Below, piece after piece: positions 1-12,509 of a DNA stretch of 64,000 bases. The stretch is from Branchiostoma floridae (taxonomy: Eukaryota > Chordata > Leptocardii > Amphioxiformes > Branchiostomatidae). The first letter of the stretch is position 1, and each line of letters opens with the position of its first letter. Made by a program: the position numbers and the translations under genes. Below the pieces are notes generated by a model. The model was given only the letters and a program-made list of their open reading frames with translations. It searched no databases and was not told the origin of the DNA. Location of the stretch: positions 3,424,666-3,488,665 of the forward strand of contig NC_049981.1 of the NCBI RefSeq assembly GCF_000003815.2. The letters run 5' to 3'.

Positions 1-1139
<1,139 letters not shown>

Positions 1140-1805
1140 AAATAAGCATGAGTCACATGTACATACTGTTCAGAACAAATTAACTTTGAATTGAAGCAGC
1201 TGAAACATAAGAGACAAAAATCCAGAAAGACAACTCTTTTTTAAGTATGAGCATTTTGACCAAAAAAAGGTAATGTTATGGGTCTAAATTACAAGCAGAT
1301 AGTCGCAGTGGCAAGTTGTAGTCATAATGAATGAATGAATAAAACTCTACAGTATTCAATTGGAGACTAGATTGGAGTAAGTATACACAAATAGACTTTC
1401 TTCTTATATTATAAATGAATGAAAAGGAAGCAGTTAATCCCAGAATTACTAAGGAATCAACATTGGTGTTGACCTAGATTTTGAATGGAATGCTGTCGAA
1501 TGTGAAAGGCATGATAATCCTAATTTTCAAATCTAGACCCTCTGAAACAATATTTCCTACATTTTCAAGGGCAAATTTTGCTACTAGTAGTAGAGTAGAC
1601 TTGGTTCATTGGCATCTGTGCTGAATTTCTTGAGATCTTTGCAAAATTTTTTATATCACTACATGCGTAATTTTCGTCTGCTACCAAGGAAGGAATGGGC
1701 AAAATTTCTGTCCATCCCCTGCTGCGAAATTCTGCCAAAGGACGGAAGGACGGACGCTGGCTAGAACCCTGGATTAAACTAGACTGAAAAATAATATGAA
1801 CTTGC

Positions 1806-2863
1806 CTTCTAATCACTCTTGCTATCCCTTCCCATGATACATTGCAACATCTGGACAGGTCCAGGATTTTCACGTGCGGGGGGACGAGTAACCATAGCAA
1901 CTCATCCGTCAACATCTTTGGGAAGTCGGCCACGATTCTTTCCCGGATGGAAGAACACAGGACGCAGTACGAACCGCCTGCAAGCTGCGCGCGGACCTGG
2001 CCACACTGGGAGGGGGAAGTTTCGCCCAGACGGAGAACGGTACGAAGCACGGCAGTTTGCGCCTGGAATTGTAGCGTTGTCACGCGACTCTGGTCTGTTT
2101 CCTCACCATGCTTCTGATGGCATAGAGGTACGAACGAAAACAGGTTCTGTAAAATAAGAACAAATAGACTCACAAAAGCTTCGGGGACAAAAAGTTTCTA
2201 AAAAGCACAGCCAGAATATATCTATGTGTTCATGTGCTGTGTTCTTCTAGCAGTCTAAATGTTGGAATGGATTCATGAAAACATAACTTGTCACCATTAA
2301 ATTGATTAATTAAAGAAATAATTTTATAAGAAAAAATTCCCATTAAATCACTGGCTTACTTAACATGTAATTGCAAAACAAAAACAAAGTTTAGTTGAAA
2401 CTCTCAAAACATGTTGCTATTCTGTTCAATTATTGGCAACATCTAAAGTTCTGAGACATTCTTTTTTTTTCAAAAGTTTGCAAGTTAAAAGTTTAACTAA
2501 GTTAAAGTACTATAAACGGTTGGTTTACAAATGATTAGTCAAGCTGAGATTATGATGACTTACAATTGATGAAAGTGTCCACCCTTTTAATTTTTTATCT
2601 TTAATATTCATTATTACCGTAACAGTACCAGTTTTTGACAGATCGTGGGAAAAAAAATTGAACCGCCCCCCTCCCCTCTCCTCCCTAAACCTAAACTTAA
2701 TTTTCCCCGGGAAAAATAAAGAATGAAGTCATCGACAGTTGAAGGGGTTGGTAAAGGATTTCATGAAGAAAAAGAAACCAACAGTAACTGAGGCAACAAT
2801 GTTGTAGAAGTTGTCACAAACAAACAAACACCTAAACACAAAAACACACACCTGTTCCGCCAT
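1806..2863 (-). CDS. LRR-repeat protein, first two coding exons (partial)
   Basis: Minus-strand gene, 5' part only. Exon 1 is 2863..2852, encoding just MAEQ from an ATG in the context AAGATGGCGGAA, followed by a GT donor. Exon 2 is 2146..1806, entered in phase 0 after a pyrimidine-rich tract ending TTTTACAG. Exon 2 ends at AG|GCAAGT, a consensus GC-type donor. The joined frame stays open for about 117 codons. Its end (about residues 85-117) reads like a leucine-rich repeat of the F-box/AMN1 cysteine-containing class, with VKILDLSRCCNVSWEGIA. The N-terminal 80 residues are not recognised. The gene lies head-to-head with TMEM267, with start codons about 360 bp apart. The rest of the gene is missing (downstream of 1806 or off the window). 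The exon structure is seen directly; the family is inference. AMN1-like is possible but not established. Confidence 0.55.
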
Positions 2864-3219
2864 CTTTGATCTTGGAATCTTTGTCAGCTGATATGGGGCG
2901 AGTCGACTATGAATGTAGAGGGAAGTCCGAAGAAATGTTTTTTTTTTCCATACAAATAAATTACAGTAAAAAGAATAGATTAAAATAACAGTTAAGGTAT
3001 GACATTATATTGAAAAAATGACATTGTCTATTTTCTATTGTCTATATTTGTCTGTTTTTCTATATTGTATCCCTGTAACAAAGTGGGCTAATCTTGTGAC
3101 CTCTTCAACATGGCCGTGTTTGTAGGAAAACCAATGTTTTCACCCAAAATATGCCAGTAAATGTGGGTTTCTCTCCATACTATGGGAAGAGGTTCGAAAA
3201 ACTGGTGATTTAGACCATC
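2864..3219. promoter_or_regulatory. Putative bidirectional promoter, LRR gene / TMEM267
   Basis: A roughly 356-bp interval separates the divergent start codons at 2863 (minus) and 3220 (plus), so one shared promoter is the simplest reading. No TATA box is evident at a suitable distance. The minus start sits in AAGATGGCGGAA, which resembles the TISU/YY1 initiator found in short-5'UTR genes. Promoter activity is inferred from geometry only. Confidence 0.4.
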
Positions 3220-5353
3220 ATGATCACCTTCCAGGGTTTTCTGACGGGGTTTTCTGAACTGTTTTCCTTGAAATCGACGATTTCGAGCGTTCTGTTGGGA
3301 GGGTTTTGTGTAGCAGCCGACAGAGGTCTGAGGTGAGACATCAATAATATTATCCCTACTGCATTCAAGTCTCTCATAAAGTTATGATGCAGATGTACAC
3401 AGTATTGCAAACAATGCTTTCCTTAATTCTTAACGATGAACCCTACATATGCAAAGTCAAATCGTAAATTGTTCGCTGTTATTTCACCCGAAAAGTTTAA
3501 GAAATCAAATAAAATACATTAACGTTACATGTAAGTGATGCAACAATGTCATAAATTTCGTGATCATATTTCCGCCAAATCCACACTTTGTATGGTAATA
3601 TGCGGTCTTTATGAGCTTTAATACTGCAACAGGTAATTATGTGCCTCAATTGAAAAGCAATTAAAAAATTTTACATATTTATATTAGTGAACTGTATTAA
3701 GGTTGCTATACTTTCTGTTATGAAAGCTTCTCTATATCTTTTATCTTCCTCCTCAGGTGGAAACCGATCTCCCATCACATCCTGTTGCGGGCTTTAACGG
3801 ACAGCTCCGCTCATGGATTGGTCGGGCTGTGGTCGTGGGGAATCGTGTGCGGCGCCCGGACTAGACACAACGTTTTACAGACGCTACTCTGTGGACTGCT
3901 GGCCAGTCTGGTGGACGCGGATCACTTCATCGCCGCCAGATCTCTTCAATTAAAGGTTTGTGGAACAAATGTGTGTGTTTTGTTAAAGTTAAATGTGATC
4001 TCAGTCCAGTTTTAGCTCACTGCCACTAGATGGGACAGACAGAACAGACCCCATGTACAGTATTTACAGGTTCATTGCACTGAGGAAATTCCCCTAGCTC
4101 TTTTTGACGAGCCTATTGAACAGTGGACCACAGCTTAGCATCCTGTCCTAAGGACTGCAACCATTTCTCCCTAGCCTCTACCAGGCTTCGTGGTTTGATG
4201 GTCTAATTGTCGAAATTGGACAAATAGAGTCACCGTACGCTAGGGGAGTCAGCCGGCCGAGAAGGTCCATTTTTCAACCATGTGGTTTGGAGAATGTCCC
4301 TAATCGGCCGGCTGACTCCCCTAGCGTAGTATTTACTCTGTTTGACCAATTTCTACAATTAGACCACCAAACCACGAAGCCTGGTAGAGGCTAATTTCTC
4401 CCCTCCTCCTGCACTTTTCTTTGTCTTGTCTTTACTTAATTGTCATTGTTTTTATGTGCAAACTAAACAAACAAAATCCAATTGCTTGAGTAGCTGCCAC
4501 TTGGCATAATTTCTTATTACCTGAATGTCAAATCTTCAATTTAAAATATAAGGGTACACATCATACACCCAACAGAAAATATTGGACTTATTCATCTTTG
4601 ATGTGCATCTAACGTATTTCTAAGTAATTATGTTTGTACTCACTCACTCTCTCACTCACGGCCAGTCAATAAAAGATTATTTCAATGTCAGACATGTGCA
4701 AATTCCTAACAAACTCAAGTTTTCGAGAAAATGAATAGCTTGAATGATGTACTAGTAATTGTGTTACGCAAATCTTTCTTTTAAACAAAGTACTGTAAAT
4801 GCAGAAATGTGCGCGGTGGATTAATGTTCTCGGTTTTCGTGGTGACCACTTTACCGTGAACTTAAAACAACCTCGAACATTTTTCTATAATGGTATTAGA
4901 CTGCAGTTTATGGTGTTACCGCGAACTTAAATCCACCGCGAAAAGTCCCTTTTCCCGCTACCGTGAAATTAAATCCCCGCGAACTTAAATGCATTTACAG
5001 TATACATTTTTTTCCAGGATGCACTTACATTACCGGCAAGACCGCCATTTCACGCAACCAGCCTTCTCCTGTCGACAGCCTTCACCATCTGGGTCCTCCT
5101 GAAGATAATGGACTGGAAAGCTCTTCATCTACTACCTTGGATATGCACTGTTGCCTGGCTGTCACACCATATAAGGGATGGTACAAGGCGTGGCCTGTGG
5201 TTTCCGCCAATCGGAAGCACCCCTCCCATTCCATATTGGATGTACATTGGACTGATTGTACTTTTACCAAATGTTGTTATAGTGTGTCTTCACTACAGAA
5301 CAGTTTTTGATCAATCTAGAGTTACAGATGTGCCGTTGATATCAAATGTATGA
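3220..5353 (+). CDS. TMEM267: Transmembrane protein 267 (TMEM267) homologue, complete
   Basis: Three exons, join(3220..3332, 3757..3955, 5018..5353), giving 215 residues, the same length as I recall for human TMEM267. Splice sites are consensus: AG|GTGAGA, CTCAG|G, AAG|GTTTGT and TTCCAG|GAT. Family-specific stretches include LRALTDSSAHG (about 48-58), LVDADHF (89-95) and SHHIRDG (153-159). Several hydrophobic segments fit a multipass membrane protein: about residues 20-35, 58-70, 79-90, 118-135, 140-152 and 175-192. The function of the family is poorly known. The start at 3220 was chosen because exon 1 then encodes a hydrophobic segment ending FCVAADR, matching the family's first helix, and splices in frame. 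The second intron holds a Mutator-like foldback element and another inverted-repeat element whose end lies 15 bases before exon 3. The stop at 5351 is about 150 bp before the 43-bp minisatellite. Confidence 0.93.
4172..4393. mobile_element. Foldback MITE with 9-bp TSD (Mutator-like)
   Basis: Nearly perfect terminal inverted repeats of about 90 bases start TAGCCTCTACCAGG and end with its complement. The element is flanked by a direct duplication ATTTCTCCC (4163-4171 and 4394-4402). Long TIRs with a 9-bp duplication are the usual signature of Mutator/MULE-type elements. There is no coding capacity. It lies within intron 2 of TMEM267. A diverged relative is at 22551-22703. Confidence 0.85.
4791..5002 (+). 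mobile_element. MITE with TACTGTAAATGCA ends, copy 1
   Basis: A 212-bp element whose ends are exact inverted repeats TACTGTAAATGCA / TGCATTTACAGTA. It is flanked by or includes TA, and its internal motifs are repeated CGCGGTGG and GCGAACTTAAAT. A second copy in the same orientation lies at 32903-33114. It sits in TMEM267 intron 2, and its right end is 15 bp from exon 3, so it occupies the polypyrimidine/branch-site zone of that acceptor. Confidence 0.85.
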
Positions 5354-5504
5354 CCACATCAAATACTGGCAACGAATAAGAAAATATCTTTATTGAATGT
5401 CTTGTTAACAAAATGTGACATCAAGATTAAACGTTACTGCAATGTTTTTGTTGTGCTTATCTTTATTGGTACATGTATGTCCCTGATGCTGAACAACATC
5501 CACA

Positions 5505-6590
5505 CACAGGTGAACACACCTGTCCCTGGTACTGAACACAAACAACACAGAGGTGAACACACCTGTCCCTGGTACTGAACACCATCTACACAGAGGTGAA
5601 TACACCTGTCCTTGGTGCTGAACACCATCCACACACAGGTAAACACACCTGTCCCTGGTGCTGAACACCATCCACACACAGGTAAACACACCTGTCCCTG
5701 GTGCTGAACACCATCCACACACAGGTAAACACACCTGTCCCTGGTGCTGAACACCATCTACACAGAGGTGAATACACCTGTCCTTGGTGCTGAACACCAT
5801 CCACACACAGGTAAACACACCTGTCCCTGGTGCTGAACACCATCCACACACAGGTAAACACACCTGTCCCTGGTGCTGAACACCATCCACACACAGGTAA
5901 ACACACCTGTCCTTGGTGCTGAACACCATCCACACACAGGTAAACACACCTGTCCCTGGTACTGAACACCATCTACACAGAGGTGAATACACCTGTCCTT
6001 GGTGCTGAACACCATCCACACACAGGTAAACACACCTGTCCCTGGTGCTGAACACCATCTACACAGAGGTGAATACACCTGTCCTTGGTGCTGAACACCA
6101 TCCACACACAGGTAAACACACCTGTCCCTGGTGCTGAACACCATCCACACACAGGTAAACACACCTGTCCCTGGTGCTGAACACCATCCACACACAGGTA
6201 AACACACCTGTCCTTGGTGCTGAACACCATCCACACACAGGTAAACACACCTGTCCTTGGTGCTGAACACCATCCACACACAGGTAAACACACCTGTCCC
6301 AAGTACTGCATATCATCCACATAATAGTAAACACACCTGTCTCTGGCACTTAACACCATCCACACACAGGTAAACACACCTGTTCCTGAACACCACCCAC
6401 ACACATACAGGTAAACACACCTATCCCTGGTGCTTAACACCATCCACACACAGGGAAACACCTGTTCCTGGTGCTCAACACAATCCACACAGGTAAACAT
6501 ACTTGTCCCTGGTGCTTAACAGCAACCACGCATACATTTACAGGTAAATATGCCTGTCCTTGGTGCTGAACACCATCCACACACAAATAT
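5505..6590. repeat. 43-bp minisatellite (about 25 copies)
   Basis: Tandem array with unit of the form GGTGCTGAACACCATCCACA...CACACCTGTCCCT, 43 bases long, well conserved from about 5590 to 6300 and degenerate at both ends. Two alternating unit variants (CATCCACACACAGGTAAAC and CATCTACACAGAGGTGAAT) suggest higher-order duplication. Because 43 is not a multiple of 3, all three minus-strand frames carry the same peptide motif. These overlapping frames are not genes. Confidence 0.95.
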
Positions 6591-7693
6591 ATATAGTTTC
6601 AATACTATCAATTACAACACGTGAGTTGGTAAAGGTATCTATGGTGTGCAGTTAGGCAACTCCTACCCATATTCGCTAAATTAATCTCGAAGTTCACTCA
6701 AACACCAAGATTGGGCTGCACTGTTATGTGATTTCGCTAGGTGGCGTCTAAGCACGGCAGAAGCTGTAAACATCATCTAGGACCGTGATGAATGCAAGCT
6801 GCCACGTTGATATGATTGAACATTCATTTTATTACATACTCAAAGATAAGGGGGTCTTGGGGATATCTAAATGTACAGGTAATATGCAATTTAAAAGCAA
6901 TTTTAGGATAGTGCTCAAAGTCCACTTCATCATGTGGAGAGCAAATATCGAAACGGATAATAAATTTTAGATAGCCTGCTTCGGGCAGACTTCAAGGGAG
7001 GATTTGCAACATGGGATAGGGTTATTTTAGACCCCGTTACAGTCTTCGGAACGGGGCTGTTATTTGGGGGGGGGGGGGGAAGGTGGCGTGGGGCAAGGAC
7101 TCGCTATCAGGGCAAACTCCCTTCCTCGGCAAACTCAATTTCCCGGTATAAGGGGACATAGCCGCACAGCCACCGTTGAAAATTGCGGACCAACGCCGTT
7201 CCGTCCCGTTCCGAAGACTGCAACGGAGTTTAAGGTTTTTTGCCGTGTAAGTGAGTGGTAAAACTCCCTTTCTTAGCAACAAGGGCCGAAGCAAATGTTC
7301 AACGTCGCGACTCACGCCCCCCCCCCGAAAAAAAATAACAAACACATATGATTTACCAAAGACAAACACATGTACTTTCAATCTACTTAAGTCATGTCCA
7401 GACTACATATCTTCGTATTTAGGCCAATACATATGTAATGCTCTAAAAAAACAGATAATGTATTGTACAGTAACAGACCTACTTGTTTAACTTGTATATC
7501 ACACTATGTCAATACGCCATTTATGTTCACATTCCTGTACTATACATGTATGTAGTTATAGACCTTAGACGAGTGTCATTGTAATAATTGACTTATTACT
7601 GTTGCCTTACAATTGCACCATGTACAAATGTTGTGCAATAAAGTTAATTTATTCATTCATTCATAACGTTACATAGTTACACACACAAATAAA
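6591..7693. other. Intergenic, with short homopolymers and a possible retroelement tail
   Basis: No gene recognised. There is a G-run at 7066-7079 and a C-run near 7316-7327 in opposite orientation. They flank similar text (CCGTTCCGAAGACTG near 7205 against CAGTCTTCGGAACGG near 7041), so an inverted-repeat element of roughly 300 bp is likely at about 7029-7330. The stretch 7600-7665 ends in AATAAAG then repeated ATTC, resembling the 3' tail of a non-LTR retroelement. Confidence 0.4.
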
Positions 7694-7695
7694 TA

Positions 7696-8549
7696 CAGTC
7701 AAACCTGCCCAAGACGACCACCCGCGGGACCGGGAACAAACGGTCGATTTGGACAGGTGGTCGCTGAGAAGAGTATCGACTCAAAACATGCCCGATGCAA
7801 AGTATAAATGGTTTCCGTTGTGCTTAATGGCAAATAGCAAGTACACTGCACGCACGCAAAGAAGAGAGGTCTTTAATGTCAAATACAACACGCACACTGT
7901 AAATTGTAAATTTAACCCCAAGCTTTTATCAAGTTTTTATACGATACAGTGTTTTAAGCTAAAGTATTTGTACACTAACGTTTCAGACAGTAAGGGAACT
8001 TTGATGCTGTCAGTTACCATACAAGCATTTATGCGTCGAGCGCTATGTTAGATCTGAAATAACTACGATGCACCTTTCGAATTCGATGCCCGGTACGTCC
8101 CGATAGCGTACTTACCCACGGGTAAATGTACAGTACAGTTGGGCAAAAGCACTCACACGTACAGATCTTCCTTAAAAAGGTATGAGATACACAGATCTTT
8201 CTTTGAAAAGCATGAGGCTATATACGTTTCAGCATTCGTTCACTTTATATTGATATAACGTTAGATTTAAAAAAATCTTCTGTAACAACTAAATTCGGAT
8301 TTTCTTACAACGATTTCGGCAAAAATCGCGCTAGTTATCATAAAAAGAGATGAAAACCTCAATTTTGAAAATGATGTGGTCGTTATGGGTCCCAATTTGG
8401 GCCGGTCGCGGTCGCGTTGGCCAGGTGGTCGTTGAGAAAAGGTCGCTTAATACTTACGTCAATGGGGAAAAAAATCGGGACCGAGAAAAAGTGGTCGAAA
8501 TGGCCAGGTGGTCGCTGAGAAGAGGTGGTCGCTCGGGCAGGTTTGACTG
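7696..8549. mobile_element. Non-autonomous DNA transposon, CAGTCAAACCTG ends
   Basis: An 854-bp element with inverted termini CAGTCAAACCTGCCC / GGGCAGGTTTGACTG flanked by TA on both sides (7694-7695 and 8550-8551). Subterminal GGTCGCTGAGAAGAG-type motifs recur at both ends. No transposase frame was seen. The TA duplication would fit Tc1/mariner-type insertion, but the superfamily is inferred from the flank alone. Confidence 0.8.
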
Positions 8550-8859
8550 TAAATAAATAAACGCTCCCGATGTCTGCAAAGGAGGCTAGACAGTAGACAC
8601 GTTTTTCAATTACGGCATTTCAAAAAATCAATACCAGTTAGGACTGAAAATTTTCCAACGGGTCCCTACAGCAATATGATGTACAGAAATCGATAATAAA
8701 GAGACTCAGACTGAGCCCACACTACGTCATTCATCCGGGTACTTATGACCTGAGGATTGGAAACTTGCAAGGACCGTCTCACAACTCATGGTGTTACTCG
8801 AGATAATATCTATTTGGAAGGTCGGGTATAGTCGCGATTGCTTTCTCTTATTTGTGCCA

Positions 8860-9480
8860 CTTTACATCGTTAGTTCACCGTTATTCGAGGGGTAACCTAT
8901 ATCCGTTGTTTTAAAAATGTCAATTCGACGGGCGGTGGTTTCAAACTGCAATATTTTGAAATGTCGGTTGGACATGAAATATTGTGAACAGATTGCAATT
9001 TGAAACCATGGTTTTTAAAACAACGGATATAGGTTACCCCGCGGTTAAAGGTATACTAGCGTTACTAGTGAGAATTTCGACGACATATGCTTACTGTACG
9101 CCCACGTGAACTTGTAACGGTGCCTACTGGTTATAACCATGACGTCATACATCTTCATCGTAACGCGCTTTACATCGTTAGTTCACCTTTATTCGAGGGG
9201 TAACCTATATCCGTTGTTTTTAAAATGTCAATTCGACGGGCAGTGGTTTCAATCTGCAACAATTCTAAAAATGTCGGTTGGACATGAAATATTGTGAACA
9301 AATTGCAATTTGAAACCATGGCTTTTAAAACAACGGACATAGGTTACCCCGCGGATAAAGGTGTACTAGCGTTACTAGTGAGAATTTCTACGACATCTGC
9401 TTACTGTACGCCCACGTGAACTTGTAATGGTGCTTACTGGTTATAACCATGACGTCATACATCTTCATCGTAACGCGCTT
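8860..9480. mobile_element. Tandem dimer of a 308-bp MITE
   Basis: Two near-identical 308-bp units, 8860-9167 and 9168-9480. Each unit carries an internal inverted repeat: TTATTCGAGGGGTAACCTAT is matched by ATAGGTTACCCCGCGG, and CCGTTGTTTTAAAA is matched by TTTTAAAACAACGG. Related but more diverged copies occur at 10275-10470, around 36060-36235, and 41014-41235. The tandem arrangement is unusual for a MITE. Confidence 0.8.
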
Positions 9481-10274
9481 TCCTATATAATCAGCTCAAA
9501 TGCTGTTAGCGTTATGTTCAGTGCAAATATGTAATTCTGTTACGCTTATGAAGGTTAGGCATAAAGATAAAGATAGAGATAAAAATCGAAAATTACTTCC
9601 GTACGTTTTGAGGGACATTCATTTATTAAGCGTCACTATAGAATGAACTGGTAAGACATTTGAAAGAAAGTAGTACATCTAATTGGAAAACAACGGTTAA
9701 CCATGTAAAAATCACTAACTCGTAAGAATTGTATAATAACCATTACAGTCATATTTAATCATGTTAGGATAGTTCATATCGCAAAACAACATGTATATAT
9801 ATATTCGATTTTTCTTTGTGATACAAAGGAGAATACCATGTACTGGAGAGTTCTACGCGAAGGCCTCCATTCTGTTTTAGGTGGAACTTTGTACGTCCGC
9901 CCGTAGAATTACAAGTGATTGTTTCTACTGTATGAGCTATTGATACACGTAATCAAGTTTTGTACAAAAATTCATATTTCTACTGAAAAAAGACAAACCA
10001 TCGGCATCGATCATGAAACATATATTCTGTTCTTTTATCTCCACCATAACTGAAAAGCGAGAAGTTGAATTCATCTAACGTAAGTTTTATCTTGTATTCA
10101 ACATGTCTTGTTGTAACATGTACTTACCCCGGTGTGGCAAAATATAAAATAAAGGCCTTCATTCATTGAAACCACCAAAGCACGTCTTCAGACACAGCAA
10201 GGCAGTGAATTGGCACAAGATAGGTACATGTATCAGAGCTGACGGACTGTTGAAGCCATTAGCAGTGAGTGGTA
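9481..10274. other. Intergenic, no gene recognised
   Basis: Nothing coding was seen. A short AATAAAGGCCTTCATTCATTGAA stretch near 10151-10172 resembles a retroelement 3' tail, but nothing else supports it. Confidence 0.35.
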
Positions 10275-10470
10275 ACGTTAGTTCACCATTATCCGTGGGG
10301 TAGCCTATATTCGTTGGGTTTTTTTAGAATAGAAATAGGAATTTTAGGAATATCAAGTCGGCAAACAGTGGATTTTTAACTGAATTGAAAATATCATTGC
10401 AACTTGAAACCACCGTCCGTCGACTTGAGTTTCTAAGTACCATGTTTCTAAATACAGCGGCTAACGTCAT
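10275..10470. mobile_element. Diverged MITE of the TTAGTTCACC family
   Basis: Begins GTTAGTTCACCATTATCCGT followed by GGGGTAGCCTATATTCGTTG, matching the ends of the dimer at 8860-9480. The right part is degenerate. Confidence 0.6.
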
Positions 10471-10672
10471 CCATAGAATTTACTTGCTGTGGCCTTAAGA
10501 CGCATGTAAACTGTATAACGCCTGGTCGTCATAAGCCTGACGTCATACACCCACCCCAAGCCTCTAATCCTAGATCCTGTGGTGGTCTCTGCTGTGTAAT
10601 TTTGTCTGCCGTTCTGTCTTGCAAAGTCAGGTTCACAGATAGCTTTTATCACAATTTTGTAGAGTTTTAACC

Positions 10673-11490
10673 TAAGGCCACAACAAGTAAATTTTATGGA
10701 TGACATCAGCGCGCGCATTAATTTTCGCCTGATTTCAGAAAAAAAACAAGAATTTTTTTTCTTCTTTGGAGATGGTCAACATGGCGATAAAGTATAAAAT
10801 GAGCCAATATATTCTGTTGTCGCCAAATAATTGTACTTGTAGAAGTGACACTTGCGAGGTACCCGGGACTGTAGTTGTAGAAATGAAACTTATTGGACAG
10901 TTGTAAAAGTGACACCAATATGGAAGCTATGAGTGTGGTTACCAACTTTGTTGGTGATTCCAGTCCACCACACCAGTACATGTCTTAGATACAGGAATGA
11001 ATGCCTTGTTGGCTCTGATACCATGTTTTTATGTTACCTTCACAGAAGGGAACATATTGTTTTTGCTTTGTTTCTTCTTTTTCTCCGCACAAATAAGGTC
11101 AACGACCTGGACCAGACGGCTGTCACCATGGTAACCGGTAAAGTAGCAGGCACCATGTGGTGTTCGGTTACATAATGTAGCAAATGTCAGATCTAGAGGG
11201 GCTTTGGTCACTACATTTAGAAATGTGTTCAAATAAGAATGAACAAAACAGTTGTCAGTGTTAGACTACAAGATGTGAAGGTAACATTCTGTATTTGCTT
11301 GCAAATATTACCTTTCTAGTGTCCCTTTAAAATCGTTTTACAACCGTCATCACAACCTTATGGTGCCTATTTTTTATAAATGTAATCATCTTGGTTTTTT
11401 TTTTACCCATCTTGTTTTTTTTCGCCCTATCGCACTATTTTTGTAGTCTGCAGAGGATGTCATCCATAAAATTTACTTGCTGTGGCCTAA
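10673..11490. mobile_element. DNA element with GGCCAC-GCAAGTAAATTTTATGGATGAC ends
   Basis: Inverted termini of about 35 bases. The left reads AGGCCACAACAAGTAAATTT then TATGGATGACATC. The right end is its complement, preceded by CTGCAGAGGATGTCATCC. A third partial end lies at about 10467-10496. The same terminal family occurs at 36581-37107 and 48962-49066. A sister family with GGCC-TGTTGATTTGATTATATGGATGAC ends lies at 38973-39366 and 41834-42714. No transposase was seen. Confidence 0.75.
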
Positions 11491-11619
11491 TCTAAATCCC
11501 AGTACGTTGTACCCAGTGCGTTACATACATGCATTAGTCAATACACTGTACATACATACGATATACTACAGGCGCACATGTAGCTTCTTTCTTCAAAATT
11601 AAAACATAGATAGGAATAT

Positions 11620-12139
11620 TTATTTATTTGTTCAGCTGTTAACAAACAGCCAGGGTTGCCCAACTAGCCAGTGGCTATTACTAAGGGCTAGCCCTGTGCA
11701 TGTTCGCACATGCTTACTCACGGCGCGGCGGGGTTATGCCGCCCCTCGCGGGGTGACATACCCTTTCGCTGATGTAAATCACCGTGTGGCTGATACGGAA
11801 TGGAGGTTCGCCAGGCCTCCATCTGAAGTTTGAAGTGAATCACCAACTCCAGACAGAAGGGTTTTTGCTCCATCTCACACCGCACCATCGCACGCGTGGG
11901 GGTTCTTTAACGTGCATGGGGTGTGACTCTCCCCATACGCGGGACCTCCATTTAACGTCCTATCCGAGGGACGGCCCTAGCCGAAGCTAGGTACTCATTT
12001 TCACCTGAGTATAGTGAGGAAAACCGTGTAAAGTGCCTTTCCCAAGGGCACAAGATCGGTGACACGCAGACGGATTCGAACCCGCAACCTCTCGGTCACG
12101 AAGCACGAATGCTGCCACTGCGCCACGCGGTCCCACACA
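11620..12139 (-). mobile_element. Full-length tRNA-derived SINE with TSD
   Basis: Minus-strand SINE of 520 bp flanked by a perfect 14-bp target duplication ATAGATAGGAATAT (11606-11619 and 12140-12153). The 5' head has polymerase III promoter boxes: box A TGGCGCAGTGG (about 12115-12125) and box B GGTTCGAATCC (about 12071-12081). The body contains CCCTTGGGAAAGGCACTTTA and GCACGTTAAAGAACCCCC. The 3' end is an (AAATA)-rich tail. Partial relatives lie at 48106-48262, 50223-50426 and 59540-59735. It looks young because the TSD is intact. Confidence 0.92.
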
Positions 12140-12509
12140 ATAGATAGGAATATATCATTGAAGTCATCTGTATTGGTAGCAATCATAGTACAATGTCAAA
12201 CTTTTCAGCCATCACTCAAAAGAGACGGGAGGCGTTATCAACTTCCGGGTACGTTTGACTAACTCCTGACGTCACGTATCTGTAAGATCACGCGTTGATA
12301 TGGTCACGTGTCTGTAATTATCGTGAGATTATGTTCATTGGTCCTGAAGGTAACAGTGGTCATTCAAATTTGACCCGAATAGTATAAATAAGGAAAACCA
12401 TCTATTCTGATCAATGAATGAATGTCAGTACAGGAATGATGTAACAAAAGCTCATCATTCGTTATAGGTATCGTGTATCCATTAACAAAGGTAGTTCCGT
12501 GTACTATCC

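Noticed and set aside
5405-6500. Overlapping minus-strand frames of 96-217 codons with repeated VFSTRDRCVYLCVDG
   Set aside because: They arise from the 43-bp minisatellite. The same peptide appears in all three frames because the unit is not a multiple of three.
12059-12262. A functional tRNA gene near 12060-12130
   Set aside because: The box A and box B belong to the head of a SINE bounded by target duplications. The fold departs from a true tRNA.
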